From Leucobacter triazinivorans (GTDB lineage: Bacteria; Actinomycetota; Actinomycetes; Actinomycetales; Microbacteriaceae): a stretch of 64,000 nucleotides of DNA. Position 1 is the stretch's first letter, and each line of letters opens with the position of its first letter. The stretch is from assembly GCF_004208635.1 (NCBI RefSeq), contig NZ_CP035806.1:3286001-3350000 (forward strand), read 5' to 3'. The notes beneath the pieces are model-generated. The model was not told where the DNA came from. It saw only the letters and a program-made list of their open reading frames with translations, and searched no databases. A program made the translations under genes and the position numbers. Shown here piece by piece: positions 35,812-44,659 of this stretch.

Positions 35812-36558
35812 ATGGATGCAGCAGCCGGATCGCCCTCGCTCGAACCGCTCGACGACGCCGGATTCCGGCGCGTACTCGTCGTGGTCGCCCACCCCGACGA
35901 CCCCGAGTACGGCACCTCCGCAGCCGTGGCGGAGTGGACAGGCCGCGGCGTCGAGGTGGGCTACCTGCTGCTCACCTCGGGGGAGGCGGGGATGCAGCGC
36001 CCGCCGGAGGAGGCGGCTCCGTTGCGGGCCGAGGAGCAGCGGCGCGCGTGCGACGAGGTGGGGGTGCAGCGGCTCACGATCCTCGATTTTCCCGACGGCA
36101 TGCTCGAGTACGGTCTCGAGCTGCGTCGCGCCATCGCGCGCGAGATTCGGCGCTTCCGTCCGGACGTCGTGGTCACCGGCTCCGGCGAGCTTCTGGTGCC
36201 GTGGGGCATCGACCACGCCGACCACCGCGCGGCGGGCCTCGCAACCATCGACGCGGTGCGCGATGCCGACAACCGCTGGGTGTTTCCCGAGCTGCTCCGC
36301 GACGAGGATCTGGGCCCGTGGGGCGCGACGTGGATGCTGCTGACCGGTGCCCGGCCCACGAGCTACGTCGAGATCGGCGACGACGCCGAACGCCGCGCGA
36401 TCGCCTCGCTCGCGGCGCACGAGGCCTACCTCGCCGACCTGCCGTGGCATCCCGCTCCCGCCGATGCGATACCCGAGATGCTGCGCGCTCAAGGCGGGGC
36501 GGCGGGGGTGCCGCGAGCGGTGGGATTCTCCGCTCATCGCCTGCGCGGCGCGGAGTGA
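35812..36558 (+). CDS. PIG-L/LmbE family zinc deacetylase
   Basis: Predicted metal-dependent N-deacetylase of 248 residues. It has the zinc motif AHPDDPEYG (about residues 24-32; HPDD is diagnostic) and the second zinc histidine in GIDHADHRAAG (about 130-140). Relatives deacetylate GlcNAc-linked compounds such as the mycothiol precursor (MshB) or cleave mycothiol conjugates (Mca); this one is shorter than MshB and cannot be assigned further. It appears to have its own leaderless promoter and is convergent with the nhaA operon. Confidence 0.87.
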   Translation: MDAAAGSPSLEPLDDAGFRRVLVVVAHPDDPEYGTSAAVAEWTGRGVEVGYLLLTSGEAGMQRPPEEAAPLRAEEQRRACDEVGVQRLTILDFPDGMLEYGLELRRAIAREIRRFRPDVVVTGSGELLVPWGIDHADHRAAGLATIDAVRDADNRWVFPELLRDEDLGPWGATWMLLTGARPTSYVEIGDDAERRAIASLAAHEAYLADLPWHPAPADAIPEMLRAQGGAAGVPRAVGFSAHRLRGAE

Positions 36559-36580
36559 GGCCGCTCGCGGGGTGCCGCAC

Positions 36581-37237
36581 CTAGTCCCAAGCGTGGGCCG
36601 TGGGCACCAGGGCGAGCTCGTCGATGGCGACGTCGGCGGGCTGCTGCAGCAGGAACGAGACGAGCTGCGCGAGGTCTTCGGGGTCGAAGGATGCTCGGGG
36701 GAGTGGCGCGGCTTCGGCCGCGATACCTGATCTCCAGTGCCCCGCTGCGAGGTGCACGGTGCGGATCCCCCGGGGCCCGAGTTCGGCGCGCAGCTGCGCG
36801 GTGCACGCCCGTGCCGCTGCCGCCCACGCCGCCGTCGCGCGGGCGCCGGACACGAGCGTGCTCGGCTCCTCGTGCGGCGCCGCGCCGAGCACGATCACAT
36901 CGGCGACTCCGGACGCGGACACCTCGCGCAGCAGCGCGGGCACCAGGCCGCGGACGAGCCCGAACACGGGATCGGCGGCCCGCCCGAGTTCGCCCGTTGT
37001 GATGATGCCCGAGATCCGGGGGTGATCGGCGAGCAGACGCGCGATGATGCGTTCCGCGGCCCCGGCATCGGCGGGGTCCGCGCGCACCAGGGTCGCTCGG
37101 CGATCGGGCAGGTCATCGGGTATCGCCGCGCGGTCGACGAGCACGAGTTCGGCGCCCAGATCGAGGAGCCGGCGCGCCGCAGCGAGTCCGAGACCCACGG
37201 CACCCCCGAGTACCACGTAGGTGCTCCCGATGAGCAT
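36581..37237 (-). CDS. SDR-fold protein without catalytic Tyr-Lys
   Basis: A 218-residue Rossmann-fold protein. It starts MLIGSTYVVLGGAVGLGLAAARRLL with a glycine motif like that of short-chain dehydrogenases, and keeps the typical AELGPRGIRTVHLAAGH strand. The YxxxK catalytic pair is missing: the region reads SGARATAAWAAAARACTAQL. It is thus likely a non-catalytic NAD(P)-binding protein or a highly diverged enzyme. The ATG overlaps the last base of the nhaA stop, so it is the third gene of the SDR-nhaA-SDR operon. A very long open frame extends upstream in the same frame across nhaA but is an antisense-type shadow. Confidence 0.72.
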   Translation of the reverse strand: MLIGSTYVVLGGAVGLGLAAARRLLDLGAELVLVDRAAIPDDLPDRRATLVRADPADAGAAERIIARLLADHPRISGIITTGELGRAADPVFGLVRGLVPALLREVSASGVADVIVLGAAPHEEPSTLVSGARATAAWAAAARACTAQLRAELGPRGIRTVHLAAGHWRSGIAAEAAPLPRASFDPEDLAQLVSFLLQQPADVAIDELALVPTAHAWD

Positions 37238-39132
37238 CAGACCGTCTCCTCGATGCGCGACGGCGACTCGACGGCGTCCGAGACCCGGCCATCGCTCCGT
37301 GCCCGGCCGGATCGTGCGGACTGCGGCGCCGTCCGCTCGAGTTCGGCGATGATCGCGGCCGCGTCGAGCGGCCCGGTGTAAACGAGCCCGTTCACGAAGA
37401 AGGTCGGCCGTCGGTCGAGGCCGAGGGTCTCCGCGTCGAGATAGTCCTCCGCGGCCCGGCTGCGCCAGGCACGGCGGCGCAGATCCTCCTCGACGCGCGA
37501 GAGGTTCGCTCCGACGTTGATCGCGGCACGCAGGATCTGGCGCTCGTCGAGGGCCAGGTGCTCGCTCATCCGGTTCAACTCGCTCCGCAGGCTCCAGAAC
37601 AGCCCGGGGGACTGTGCCGCGACCGCTTCGAGCGCCTCCGGGGTGTGCTCCGGAGCGCCCTCGCCCTCGGGGCGGAGGTGGCGGAATACGAAGACGAGAC
37701 TCTCCTCGTAGTGCTGGCGCACCTGGGTGACCACGTCTTCGGCGGCGAGGTCGTCGAACGCTCCGAAGGTCCCGTACTCCACGAGGCAGTGCCGGGCGCC
37801 CGGCGATCCGAGCAGATGATCGCGTCTCGGATCGACGGGACGGGACAGCTCGATCCGAGCGGGGGCGTGCGCCCGATCGTATCGGGCGGCGAGCAGCAGG
37901 GCCCCCGAGCCCAGCAGGGCGGCGAGGAGCGAGGCGGAGATCACCCCGATCCTCGCGTCCGACTGCGCGACGGGATCGTCGATCGCCAGATCGACGATGA
38001 AGAGCGAGATCGTGAAGCCGATCCCGGTGAGCAGGGCTCCCGCCGCGATGTGCCGGGTCTTCAGGCTCGTGTTCGCATCGCCCAGTCGCAGGAGGCGGCA
38101 GATGGACGGCGCGAGCATCACGCCGAAGAACTTGCCCGCGAGCAGGCTGACGATGATCCCCCAGGTGAGTGAGGAGGTGAACGCGTGATGCAGGGACGCT
38201 CCCGTGATGACCACGCCCGCGTTGGCCAGCGCGAAGACCGGAACCACCCCGAAGGTGACGACGCGTGCGAGCGAGAGCTGGAAGCGATCGTTCACCGAGA
38301 TGGAGCGGAGGATGCCCGCGGCGGCGGCCTTCCCCTTCGCGGCGTTCGGAGCGCGGCGGAAGCGCTGGGCGAGCGCCTCGGTGCGGCTCACGCTCTCCCT
38401 GCGGGGAGGGAATACGGGCAGGAGCAGCGCGAGCACCACGCCGGCGATCGTCGCGTGCACGCCCGACTGGAGCACGGCGATCCAGAGCAGGATCCCGAGC
38501 GCGACGTAGACGCCGCTGCGCCAGACGTTGCCGCGCCGCGCGGCGAACACGATCGTGCCGATCCCGAGCGCGATGGCGGTCCAGGTGAGATCGAGCGAGT
38601 CCGTGTAGACGAAGGCGATCACGAGCAGCGCACCGATGTCGTCGACCACGGCGAGCGCGAGGAGGAACGCTCGGAGCTGCGCCGGAACCCGGGAGCCGAA
38701 GACGGCGACGAGACCGACGACGAACGCCGTATCGGTGGAGATGACGACGCCCCATGCGCCGACGTGGTCGCCGCCGAGCGTGATGAGCGCGAAGAGCACC
38801 GCCGGCAGCACCAGTCCGAGTGCGGCCGCGATGAGCGGCAGACTCGCCTGGCGCCAGTGGCGCAGCTCCCCGAGCGCGACGTCCTTGCGCACCTCGAGCG
38901 TCACGAGGAAGAAGAAGAGAGTCATGAGGCCGTCGTTGACCCAGTGCTGCAGCGTCATGCCGAACCGCAGCTCGCCGGCCTCGACCCCGATCTCGGTGTG
39001 CCAGAACGCGGCATAGCCCTTTTGCGCCAGGTTCGCCCAGACGAGCGCCGCTCCGGTCGCGAGCAGCAGTGCGATCGCTCCCGACGAGGGGGCCGCCAGA
39101 AAGCGCCGCAGGCGATCGCCGAACTCCTGCAT
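37237..39132 (-). CDS. nhaA: NhaA sodium/proton antiporter fused to a thioredoxin-like domain
   Basis: A 631-residue fusion. Residues about 1-410 are an NhaA antiporter with the ion-binding aspartate pair in ALAVVDDIGALLVIA and about eleven helices. Residues about 425-625 are a DsbA-like thioredoxin fold, a fusion known in actinobacteria. In this copy the site where CPYC is expected reads LVEYGTFGAFDD, so both active cysteines are lost, while the cis-proline loop RRPTFFVNG remains. The domain probably has a structural or binding role. It starts 3 bases after the upstream SDR gene and overlaps the downstream one. Confidence 0.93.
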   Translation of the reverse strand: MQEFGDRLRRFLAAPSSGAIALLLATGAALVWANLAQKGYAAFWHTEIGVEAGELRFGMTLQHWVNDGLMTLFFFLVTLEVRKDVALGELRHWRQASLPLIAAALGLVLPAVLFALITLGGDHVGAWGVVISTDTAFVVGLVAVFGSRVPAQLRAFLLALAVVDDIGALLVIAFVYTDSLDLTWTAIALGIGTIVFAARRGNVWRSGVYVALGILLWIAVLQSGVHATIAGVVLALLLPVFPPRRESVSRTEALAQRFRRAPNAAKGKAAAAGILRSISVNDRFQLSLARVVTFGVVPVFALANAGVVITGASLHHAFTSSLTWGIIVSLLAGKFFGVMLAPSICRLLRLGDANTSLKTRHIAAGALLTGIGFTISLFIVDLAIDDPVAQSDARIGVISASLLAALLGSGALLLAARYDRAHAPARIELSRPVDPRRDHLLGSPGARHCLVEYGTFGAFDDLAAEDVVTQVRQHYEESLVFVFRHLRPEGEGAPEHTPEALEAVAAQSPGLFWSLRSELNRMSEHLALDERQILRAAINVGANLSRVEEDLRRRAWRSRAAEDYLDAETLGLDRRPTFFVNGLVYTGPLDAAAIIAELERTAPQSARSGRARSDGRVSDAVESPSRIEETV

Positions 39133-39135
39133 CGC

Positions 39136-39906
39136 TCAGCCGTCCCCGATGCGGAGGACCGCCTCGGCCAGGTTGGCGCGATGCGGCAGGGAGATCGCGA
39201 AGCGCACGAGCTCGGCAGTGCGCTGGGGTCCCGGCGAGCGGCGATCCCAGACCCGCGGCTCGGATGACGCGGGCTCGGACGAAGCGGGCTCGGCGCGCTC
39301 GCGGGACGAGGGGGAGTCCGACTCGATGAACTGGGGCGCCAGGTGGTGCACGCGCACCCCGCGCGGCCCCAGTTCGGTGCGCAGGTGGCGCGACAGCTGT
39401 TCGATCGCCGCCGCCAGCGAGGAGAACACGGCGTAGGTCTGCGACCGCTGACGTGCGTGTGCCGCGCCGATCAGCACGAGATCTGCGGGTCGCGCGGAGG
39501 CGGCTGCGGAGACGAGGCCCTCGGTGAAGGTCTGCACCGTGTGGAGGGCGCCCTGCAGATTCGTGCGGATCATCGCGTTCCAATCCGCCGGGGCGGCCGC
39601 GCGGAACGGTGCGGTCCGCAGGATTCCTGCCGCGACGACGAGCAGATCCGGATCGCTGCCGAAGCGGTCGCGGATCGCATCCCGGCTCTCGAGGAGGTCG
39701 AAGGGCTCCGCGACGTCTGCGCGGAGGCGCAGCGTGAGATGCGGGGCGTCGAGCGAGTGCTCGAGTCGCTCGAGGTGCCGGGCGTTGCGGGCGATCAGCG
39801 CGGTGCGGATTCCGTCGGCCACGAGGCCGCGAACGATGGCGGAGCCGATCACCCCGGTCGCCCCGGTGACGAGCGCCGTCCGCTCCGCGGTGATCGTCTG
39901 GGACAT
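39136..39906 (-). CDS. SDR-family protein with altered active site
   Basis: A 256-residue short-chain dehydrogenase-like protein. The cofactor motif is intact (ALVTGATGVIGSAIV, about residues 12-26) and the RADVAEP acidic region is present. The NNAG strand reads VVAAGIL. The catalytic serine position is altered (LIGAAHARQ), and YxxxK reads YAVFS, lacking the lysine. A Ser/Glu/Pro-rich insertion near residues 200-225 has an EPASSEPASSEP repeat. It leads the operon with nhaA and the second SDR. GGGAGAGG precedes the ATG. Confidence 0.78.
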   Translation of the reverse strand: MSQTITAERTALVTGATGVIGSAIVRGLVADGIRTALIARNARHLERLEHSLDAPHLTLRLRADVAEPFDLLESRDAIRDRFGSDPDLLVVAAGILRTAPFRAAAPADWNAMIRTNLQGALHTVQTFTEGLVSAAASARPADLVLIGAAHARQRSQTYAVFSSLAAAIEQLSRHLRTELGPRGVRVHHLAPQFIESDSPSSRERAEPASSEPASSEPRVWDRRSPGPQRTAELVRFAISLPHRANLAEAVLRIGDG

Positions 39907-40807
39907 CGCCTCTCCCGCCCTCGTCGCATCGACTCGTGGGGTTCAGTGTAGAAGCGCGGTGTTACGGCGGGACGTCACCGTCGTTTCCGCATCGCGGCGA
40001 GGGGACTCCTGCAGACGAGCACGGCACCACCCATCGGGCGCGGCTCAGTACCCAACTGCTGCCGAAAGCGCCTCCCACGACAGTGGACCCGCCCAGACTG
40101 GGAGAGCAACCTCCTGATGTGCCTGAGTCGCTTTCGGTCGCGCGGTCCGCGCGTCGGCGTGCCACGTCTTCGCGGGTACGGCCATTGCGGCGTACCCATC
40201 GAACGTATCCGATCCTCGCACGCGTTGAATTTCTCAGGCAAAAACAGTCATGAATCCGAGAATATACATGATGCTATGAATCTCTAAGCAGTGTTTTTGT
40301 GTGCATTCTATTTATATATGCTGTGGATGAGGTCGCGAATAAAAGGAGATGGTGTGGGCGAAGAGGTTTCTGCCGGGTCGGTGCTTTCATTCGCGGCGGG
40401 GTTCGAGCGCCCTGGACGAAGAACTCTGCCGTGCGCAATTGCGCGGCCCCGTTTGAACTTGCTGATGCGTGTGAAAGCGGAGGTGTTGATGTCGCTCGAC
40501 CGATGGCGATCGGTGCCGTTCGAGCATCTTCCTGAGCAACTGAGTGCTGAGCCCGGGCATTCCAGCCGCCTCATGTACCGGTTGGTGACCATGGCAGCGT
40601 CTCCCGAGAAGTGTTAGAACTCCAGGGCAGAGCCGTCGTGCCCGTGCTGATGATGAGGGGGCTGGAGTATTCGATCTCTGGCATTCGAGGCGCGTACCCT
40701 GCTGCCGATGTGACTTCCGCGCGAGCCCGCGACCGCGTGCGAGGTGCAACGGCTCTTCGTGGCGAGCTTCGTCGTGGCTCGGCGGAGCATGACGCGGCGA
40801 AGGCACT
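39907..40807. other. gene-poor, AT-rich 0.9-kb segment
   Basis: No convincing gene. Several short open frames (for example 39936-40253 and 40291-40617 on the plus strand) lack good ribosome-binding sites and recognisable domains. Bases 40228-40330 are strikingly AT-rich for this genome (runs such as TTTATATATG and GTGTTTTTGTG), which suggests acquired DNA, a decayed gene, or a regulatory region bound by a nucleoid protein. It may contain the promoter of the following lnt gene, since TATATATGCT resembles a -10 region. Confidence 0.5.
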
Positions 40808-42241
40808 GTGAACCGCAACGCGCGCAACGGGCAGGCCTTGCTGCGGATTGCCGCAGCCGGCGCTTCCGGGATTCTGCTGGCCTGGTCATATGGGCTGCAC
40901 CCCTGGTGGGGTGCGGCTTGGTTGGCACCGATCCCGTTGCTCGTCGCTGTAGCACCTGTCAGGTGGTGGGTCGCAGTAGTGCTGGGAGCACTTGCGGGTG
41001 CCATCGGGTCGGTATCACTGCTCAGATATCTCATCGAGCTCGGTGGCGTGCTCGATGCGCTCTCGATGTCGATGGTCCGATCCGCGCAGTGGGCAGGAAT
41101 GGCTTTGGTCGCTCGGCTCGCTATGACACGACTGCCGGCGTGGCTCGGCATCTTCGTCATGCCTGCAATGATCGCGGGGTTCGAGGTTGTGGCCGCCCTG
41201 CTCTCGCCGCACGGTTCGGGGGGCTCGCTCGCGTACAGTCAGATGGACGCGCTTCCCGTGATCCAGGTTGCCTCGATCGGCGGCACAGCAGCGGTCGCGT
41301 TCCTGCCAATGCTGTTCGCGAACACCGTTGCGTCGGTTATCTTACGGCGCGCGTGGGTGTGGCGAGCCGCTATCGCTCCAGCGCTGGTGCTTCTCCTCGC
41401 CCTCGGGTTCGGGGGGTGGCGAACGAGCGTTCCGGTGGCCGGGGAGGATGCCCGCGTCGCGCTCATCGCGATCGACCGGTTCAAGGGGATTCCCCGTGGA
41501 TGGGAGGAAACCTGGGCGGTCTACGGGCCCGAGATCGCCGATGCCGTCGAATCCGGTGCGAAGATCGTCGTGCTTCCCGAGAAGCTCTTCACTATCACGA
41601 CTGAGGAGCGAGACGCGTTCTTGGATGAGGCGCATGCGCTGGCGCGCAAGCACGGAATTGATCTCGTGATCGGCGTCGATGAGCGTGGTGAATCAGCCCG
41701 GAACCGTGCGTACCTGATATCGCACACCGGGGTGGCGAGGCACTATGACAAACGGCATCTGGTTCCCGGCTTCGAGTCCCACTTTGCTCCCGGTTCAGGC
41801 TCCCTCGTCGCTCAAAGCGCAGGTTTGGGTGTTGGGGTGGCAATCTGCAAGGACATGGACTTCCCCGGCACGATCCGTGGTCATGATGTGGCCGTGATGC
41901 TCGTGCCCGCCTGGGACTTCGGCGAGGACGCCTGGTTCCACTCCCGGATCGCGATGCTCCGGGGTGTCGAGAACGGCGTGGTCGTCGCACGGAGCGCGCG
42001 AGACGGACTGCTTACCGTGAGCGACGCAAATGGCCGAGTGCTCGCAGAGACTTCGTCGGCCGCAGAGCCGCGCACGATCGTCGAGGGACTCCCTAACCGT
42101 CCGGGAGAGGCAACCCTCTATTCCACCATCGGGGAAGCGTTCGGCTGGGCATGTTTCGTGTTCGCGTTCGGCGCAGTCGGAGTGCCGGTGATCCGGCGAC
42201 GTCCTTCACCTCCAGCGTCATCCGACGACATGGTGCTGTAG
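40808..42241 (+). CDS. lnt: apolipoprotein N-acyltransferase
   Basis: Third lipoprotein-maturation enzyme: N-acylates the diacylated cysteine. The 477-residue product has about seven N-terminal helices (residues about 8-200), the LSPHGSGGSLAYSQMDALPVIQ segment typical of Lnt, then a nitrilase-like domain with the catalytic glutamate in VVLPEKLF, lysine in HYDKRHLVPGFE and cysteine in AICKDMDFP. A last helix near the C-terminus anchors it. GTG start. Base composition is lower in GC than flanking genes, and it lies in a block bounded by the AT-rich segment and tRNA-Ala, so transfer is possible. Confidence 0.88.
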   Translation: MNRNARNGQALLRIAAAGASGILLAWSYGLHPWWGAAWLAPIPLLVAVAPVRWWVAVVLGALAGAIGSVSLLRYLIELGGVLDALSMSMVRSAQWAGMALVARLAMTRLPAWLGIFVMPAMIAGFEVVAALLSPHGSGGSLAYSQMDALPVIQVASIGGTAAVAFLPMLFANTVASVILRRAWVWRAAIAPALVLLLALGFGGWRTSVPVAGEDARVALIAIDRFKGIPRGWEETWAVYGPEIADAVESGAKIVVLPEKLFTITTEERDAFLDEAHALARKHGIDLVIGVDERGESARNRAYLISHTGVARHYDKRHLVPGFESHFAPGSGSLVAQSAGLGVGVAICKDMDFPGTIRGHDVAVMLVPAWDFGEDAWFHSRIAMLRGVENGVVVARSARDGLLTVSDANGRVLAETSSAAEPRTIVEGLPNRPGEATLYSTIGEAFGWACFVFAFGAVGVPVIRRRPSPPASSDDMVL

Positions 42242-42606
42242 ATTCAAGGGAATGGCGAGACACCGTGACACGCGGCTCGTTTCACCTATCATCGCCGCCT
42301 TATGTCGTCTCGTTCGTGTCCACAAGGCGAGGAGGTCGCACGGCCGCGACCTTGTGGGCGTTCGCGATTCGCGCTGCGCTTCTTGAGCGTAACATCGGAG
42401 AGAACCAGGTACCTGCCGACTGCACTGGGAATTAGACGTTGTCCTCTGGGTTCGACTGTGCCGACGGCGAGTGCCTCCACTCAGTGCTCGTTGAGCCGTT
42501 CGCCATCATCTTCTGCGAAGCACACGATACCGGCTGCGAAGGGAAAAGACGAAACGGGAACACTCCACATCTCACAATGTCGCCTGTTCCCGTAACGATA
42601 CTTGGG
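42242..42606. other. intergenic region between lnt and tRNA-Ala
   Basis: About 365 bases of reduced GC with no supportable gene. It contains the terminator hairpin for tRNA-Ala (42554-42593, minus strand). An open frame at 42302-42595 has no domain or ribosome-binding site. Confidence 0.5.
42554..42593 (-). terminator. terminator of tRNA-Ala
   Basis: ACGGGAACA (42554-42562) pairs perfectly with TGTTCCCGT (42585-42593). Read on the minus strand, the hairpin lies just after the tRNA and is followed by TTTCGTCTTTT. Confidence 0.75.
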
Positions 42607-42679
42607 TGGATCTGAGGGGACTCGAACCCCTGACCCCCTGCATGCCATGCAGGTGCGCTACCAGCTGCGCCACAGACCC
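42607..42679 (-). tRNA. tRNA-Ala (anticodon GGC)
   Basis: On the minus strand the acceptor GGGTCTG pairs with CAGATCC, the D arm is GGCGCAGCTGGTAGCGC, the anticodon stem-loop CTGCATGGCATGCAG gives GGC, and the T arm is GGGGTTCGAGTCCCC. It is 73 bases long with discriminator A. Confidence 0.96.
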
Positions 42680-42847
42680 GTGGAAGTCGGACAAATGCTC
42701 ACCCGACAACTCTTCTACTTTACACCACGGGCCGGTGACGAATGCAAATCAGCGCATCTCGGGCGTGCCGGTGCTCTGCGGCCGACGGCGGGGACAGCGG
42801 ACTGCGGGGGAGTAGAGTGGTCGCGCGCGCAGTCCCGGGGAGGTGGC

Positions 42848-43273
42848 ATGAGAGTTCCAGCGGTGCTCCCGGATCTGGGGATCGTCGCCGTGGGCGGAGC
42901 GGCGGGCTCGCTCGCTCGGGCCCTCATCGCGCTGGCGGTGGGCGATACGGGCGACGTCCCCCTCGCGACCTTCGGGACCAACGTGCTGGGCGCGTTCCTG
43001 CTCGGGGCGCTGGTCGAGTCGCTCACCCGGCTCGGCAGCGACGACGGCCGCTGGCGCACGGTCCGATTGCTGCTGGGGACCGGGGTGCTCGGGGGCTTCA
43101 CGACGTACAGCCTGCTGGCGGTGGACGCCGCGCAGCTGCTGCTCGAGGGGCGGGTGTGGATCGCACTCGGCTACGGGGCCGCAACCCTCGTGCTCGGCGG
43201 CGCGGCCAGCTGGCTCGGGGTGCTGAGCGGTCGAGCGCTCGTGCCCGGCGCCGACCGAGGGGGCGCGCGGTGA
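42848..43273 (+). CDS. crcB: fluoride channel CrcB/Fluc, first subunit
   Basis: Dual-topology-type fluoride exporter subunit of 141 residues, four helices. Family features are the GTNVLGAFLLGAL helix (asparagine lining the pore) and the central GVLGGFTTYS motif (about residues 79-88), which binds the Na+ and fluoride path. AGGTGGC lies before the ATG; more upstream in-frame starts run into the tRNA complement. Paired with the next crcB; in such pairs the two act as an antiparallel heterodimer. Confidence 0.92.
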   Translation: MRVPAVLPDLGIVAVGGAAGSLARALIALAVGDTGDVPLATFGTNVLGAFLLGALVESLTRLGSDDGRWRTVRLLLGTGVLGGFTTYSLLAVDAAQLLLEGRVWIALGYGAATLVLGGAASWLGVLSGRALVPGADRGGAR

Positions 43274-43635
43274 ACGGGGTGTGGGTGGCGCTCGGGATCG
43301 CCGCGGCAGGGGGCGTGGGGGCCGCCGCGCGGCATCTCGTCGACAACAGCCTCCCGGACCGGGTGCGCGAGCGCTTCCCGTGGGGGATCATGGTCATCAA
43401 CCTGACCGGGTCGTTCGTGCTCGGGATCCTGGTCGGTCTGTCCCTCGAGCATCCGATCGCGAGTGTGCTCTCGGGCGGCCTGCTCGGCGGCTACACGACG
43501 TTCAGCACCGCGAGTCTCGACACCGTCCGTCTCCTCGCAGCACGGCGTCCGGTCGCCGCGCTGTTCAACGGGCCCGGGATGCTGGTCTTGGCGATCGCGC
43601 TCGCGGGGGCGGGGATCCTGCTCGCGCGCGCCTGA
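43270..43635 (+). CDS. crcB: fluoride channel CrcB/Fluc, second subunit
   Basis: A 121-residue partner of the preceding subunit, four helices, with the NLTGSFVLGILVG helix and LLGGYTTFSTAS motif. Its GTG overlaps the stop of the first copy (GTGA), so synthesis is coupled. No fluoride riboswitch signature was recognised upstream of the pair. Confidence 0.92.
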   Translation: MNGVWVALGIAAAGGVGAAARHLVDNSLPDRVRERFPWGIMVINLTGSFVLGILVGLSLEHPIASVLSGGLLGGYTTFSTASLDTVRLLAARRPVAALFNGPGMLVLAIALAGAGILLARA

Positions 43636-43644
43636 GGGCGGCGC

Positions 43645-44496
43645 TCAGCGCACGCGTCGCGCTTCGAACCGCAGATCCGGGTGCGCGTAGTCCTCCTGCG
43701 CCTCGACCAGCCGCAGCTCGCGCGAACCCGACGCGACGGTGCGTTCGAGCAGCGAGAAGACGCTCGCGGCCGTGCGGGCGAGCGCCGCGGCCGCGTCGCC
43801 GGTGCGCCGGAAGTGGGCGGTGAACAGGGCGGCGGTGACGTCGCCCGAGCCGTTGACGGTGGCCGGCAGGTGCGGCGTCGCGATGAGCCACGCGCCGGTG
43901 CCGGTCACGGCGAGCATCTCGATGGTGCCCGTCGGGCGATCAGGGCGCTCGACGCTCGTGACGAGCACCGTTGACGGTCCTGTTCGGCGCACCCGGTCGA
44001 CCGCGTCGAGCGTCGAGGCGAGCGTGTCGGGCGAGGTGCCGGTGAGGAAGCCGAGCTCGAACTGATTGGGCGTGATGAGGTCGGCGTGCGGCACGACGCG
44101 ATCCCGGATCAGCTCCTGCACCTCCGGCGAGACGCGGCACCCCGAGGTCGCGTTCCCGAGCACCGGATCGCAGGCGTAGATGGCGTCGGGGCTGTGGTGC
44201 TTCACGCGCGCGACGGCATCGAGGATCGCGTCGCCGATGCTGTCGCCGCCCTGGTAGCCGGAGAGCACGGCGTCCACGCCGGCGAGGCCGCCGCGCTCCT
44301 CGATGCCCGTGACGATCTCGCGCACATCGTCGCCAGACAGCATGGGCCCTCGCCACGCGCCGTATCCGGTGTGGTTCGAGAAGCACACGGTGGCGACGGG
44401 CATGACCTCCACTCCGATGCGCTGCAGGGGGAACACTGCGGCCGAGTTGCCGACGTGACCATAGGAGACGGAGGACTGGATCGAGAGGAACCGCAT
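43645..44496 (-). CDS. pdxY: pyridoxal kinase PdxY
   Basis: Phosphorylates pyridoxal to PLP in the salvage pathway. The 283-residue ribokinase-fold protein begins MRFLSIQSSVSYGHVGNSAA, has the SNHTGYGAWRG loop (about residues 44-54), YACDPVLGN and the LITPNQFELGFLTG signature, and the ATP-site glycine-aspartate NGSGDVTAALF near residue 225. I prefer the ATG at 44496, with a CAGGAT box seven bases upstream, over an in-frame ATG 48 bases earlier. Convergent with crcB. Confidence 0.93.
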   Translation of the reverse strand: MRFLSIQSSVSYGHVGNSAAVFPLQRIGVEVMPVATVCFSNHTGYGAWRGPMLSGDDVREIVTGIEERGGLAGVDAVLSGYQGGDSIGDAILDAVARVKHHSPDAIYACDPVLGNATSGCRVSPEVQELIRDRVVPHADLITPNQFELGFLTGTSPDTLASTLDAVDRVRRTGPSTVLVTSVERPDRPTGTIEMLAVTGTGAWLIATPHLPATVNGSGDVTAALFTAHFRRTGDAAAALARTAASVFSLLERTVASGSRELRLVEAQEDYAHPDLRFEARRVR

Positions 44497-44659
44497 GCTC
44501 ACGATCCTGCCAGTGGTCCGCGGGGTGGACCACTCGTCTCTCATCCGCGTAGACCACGTGTGCCGGGCCCTGACGGCCGGCCCGGCCGGCCCGGCTCGTT
44601 CTGACCGTCCTGCCCGCTCCGCCTGCTCCGCCGGGACCGCCCGCTCTCCCCGCCGACGC

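Noticed and set aside
37238..39583. Extension of the downstream SDR to about 1000 residues across nhaA
   Set aside because: The upstream part is Arg-rich and lies in the wrong frame of nhaA. The SDR start at 37237 is coupled to the nhaA stop.
39936..40253. Transposase remnant
   Set aside because: The translated frames are Arg/Pro-rich and show no DDE or HTH signature, and no terminal repeats were found.
40291..40617. Possible 108-residue gene in the AT-rich segment
   Set aside because: No ribosome-binding site, no domain, mixed composition; could equally be decayed DNA.
42680..42847. Fluoride riboswitch before crcB
   Set aside because: I looked for the conserved pseudoknot-type sequence and did not see it; the region is mostly tRNA flank.
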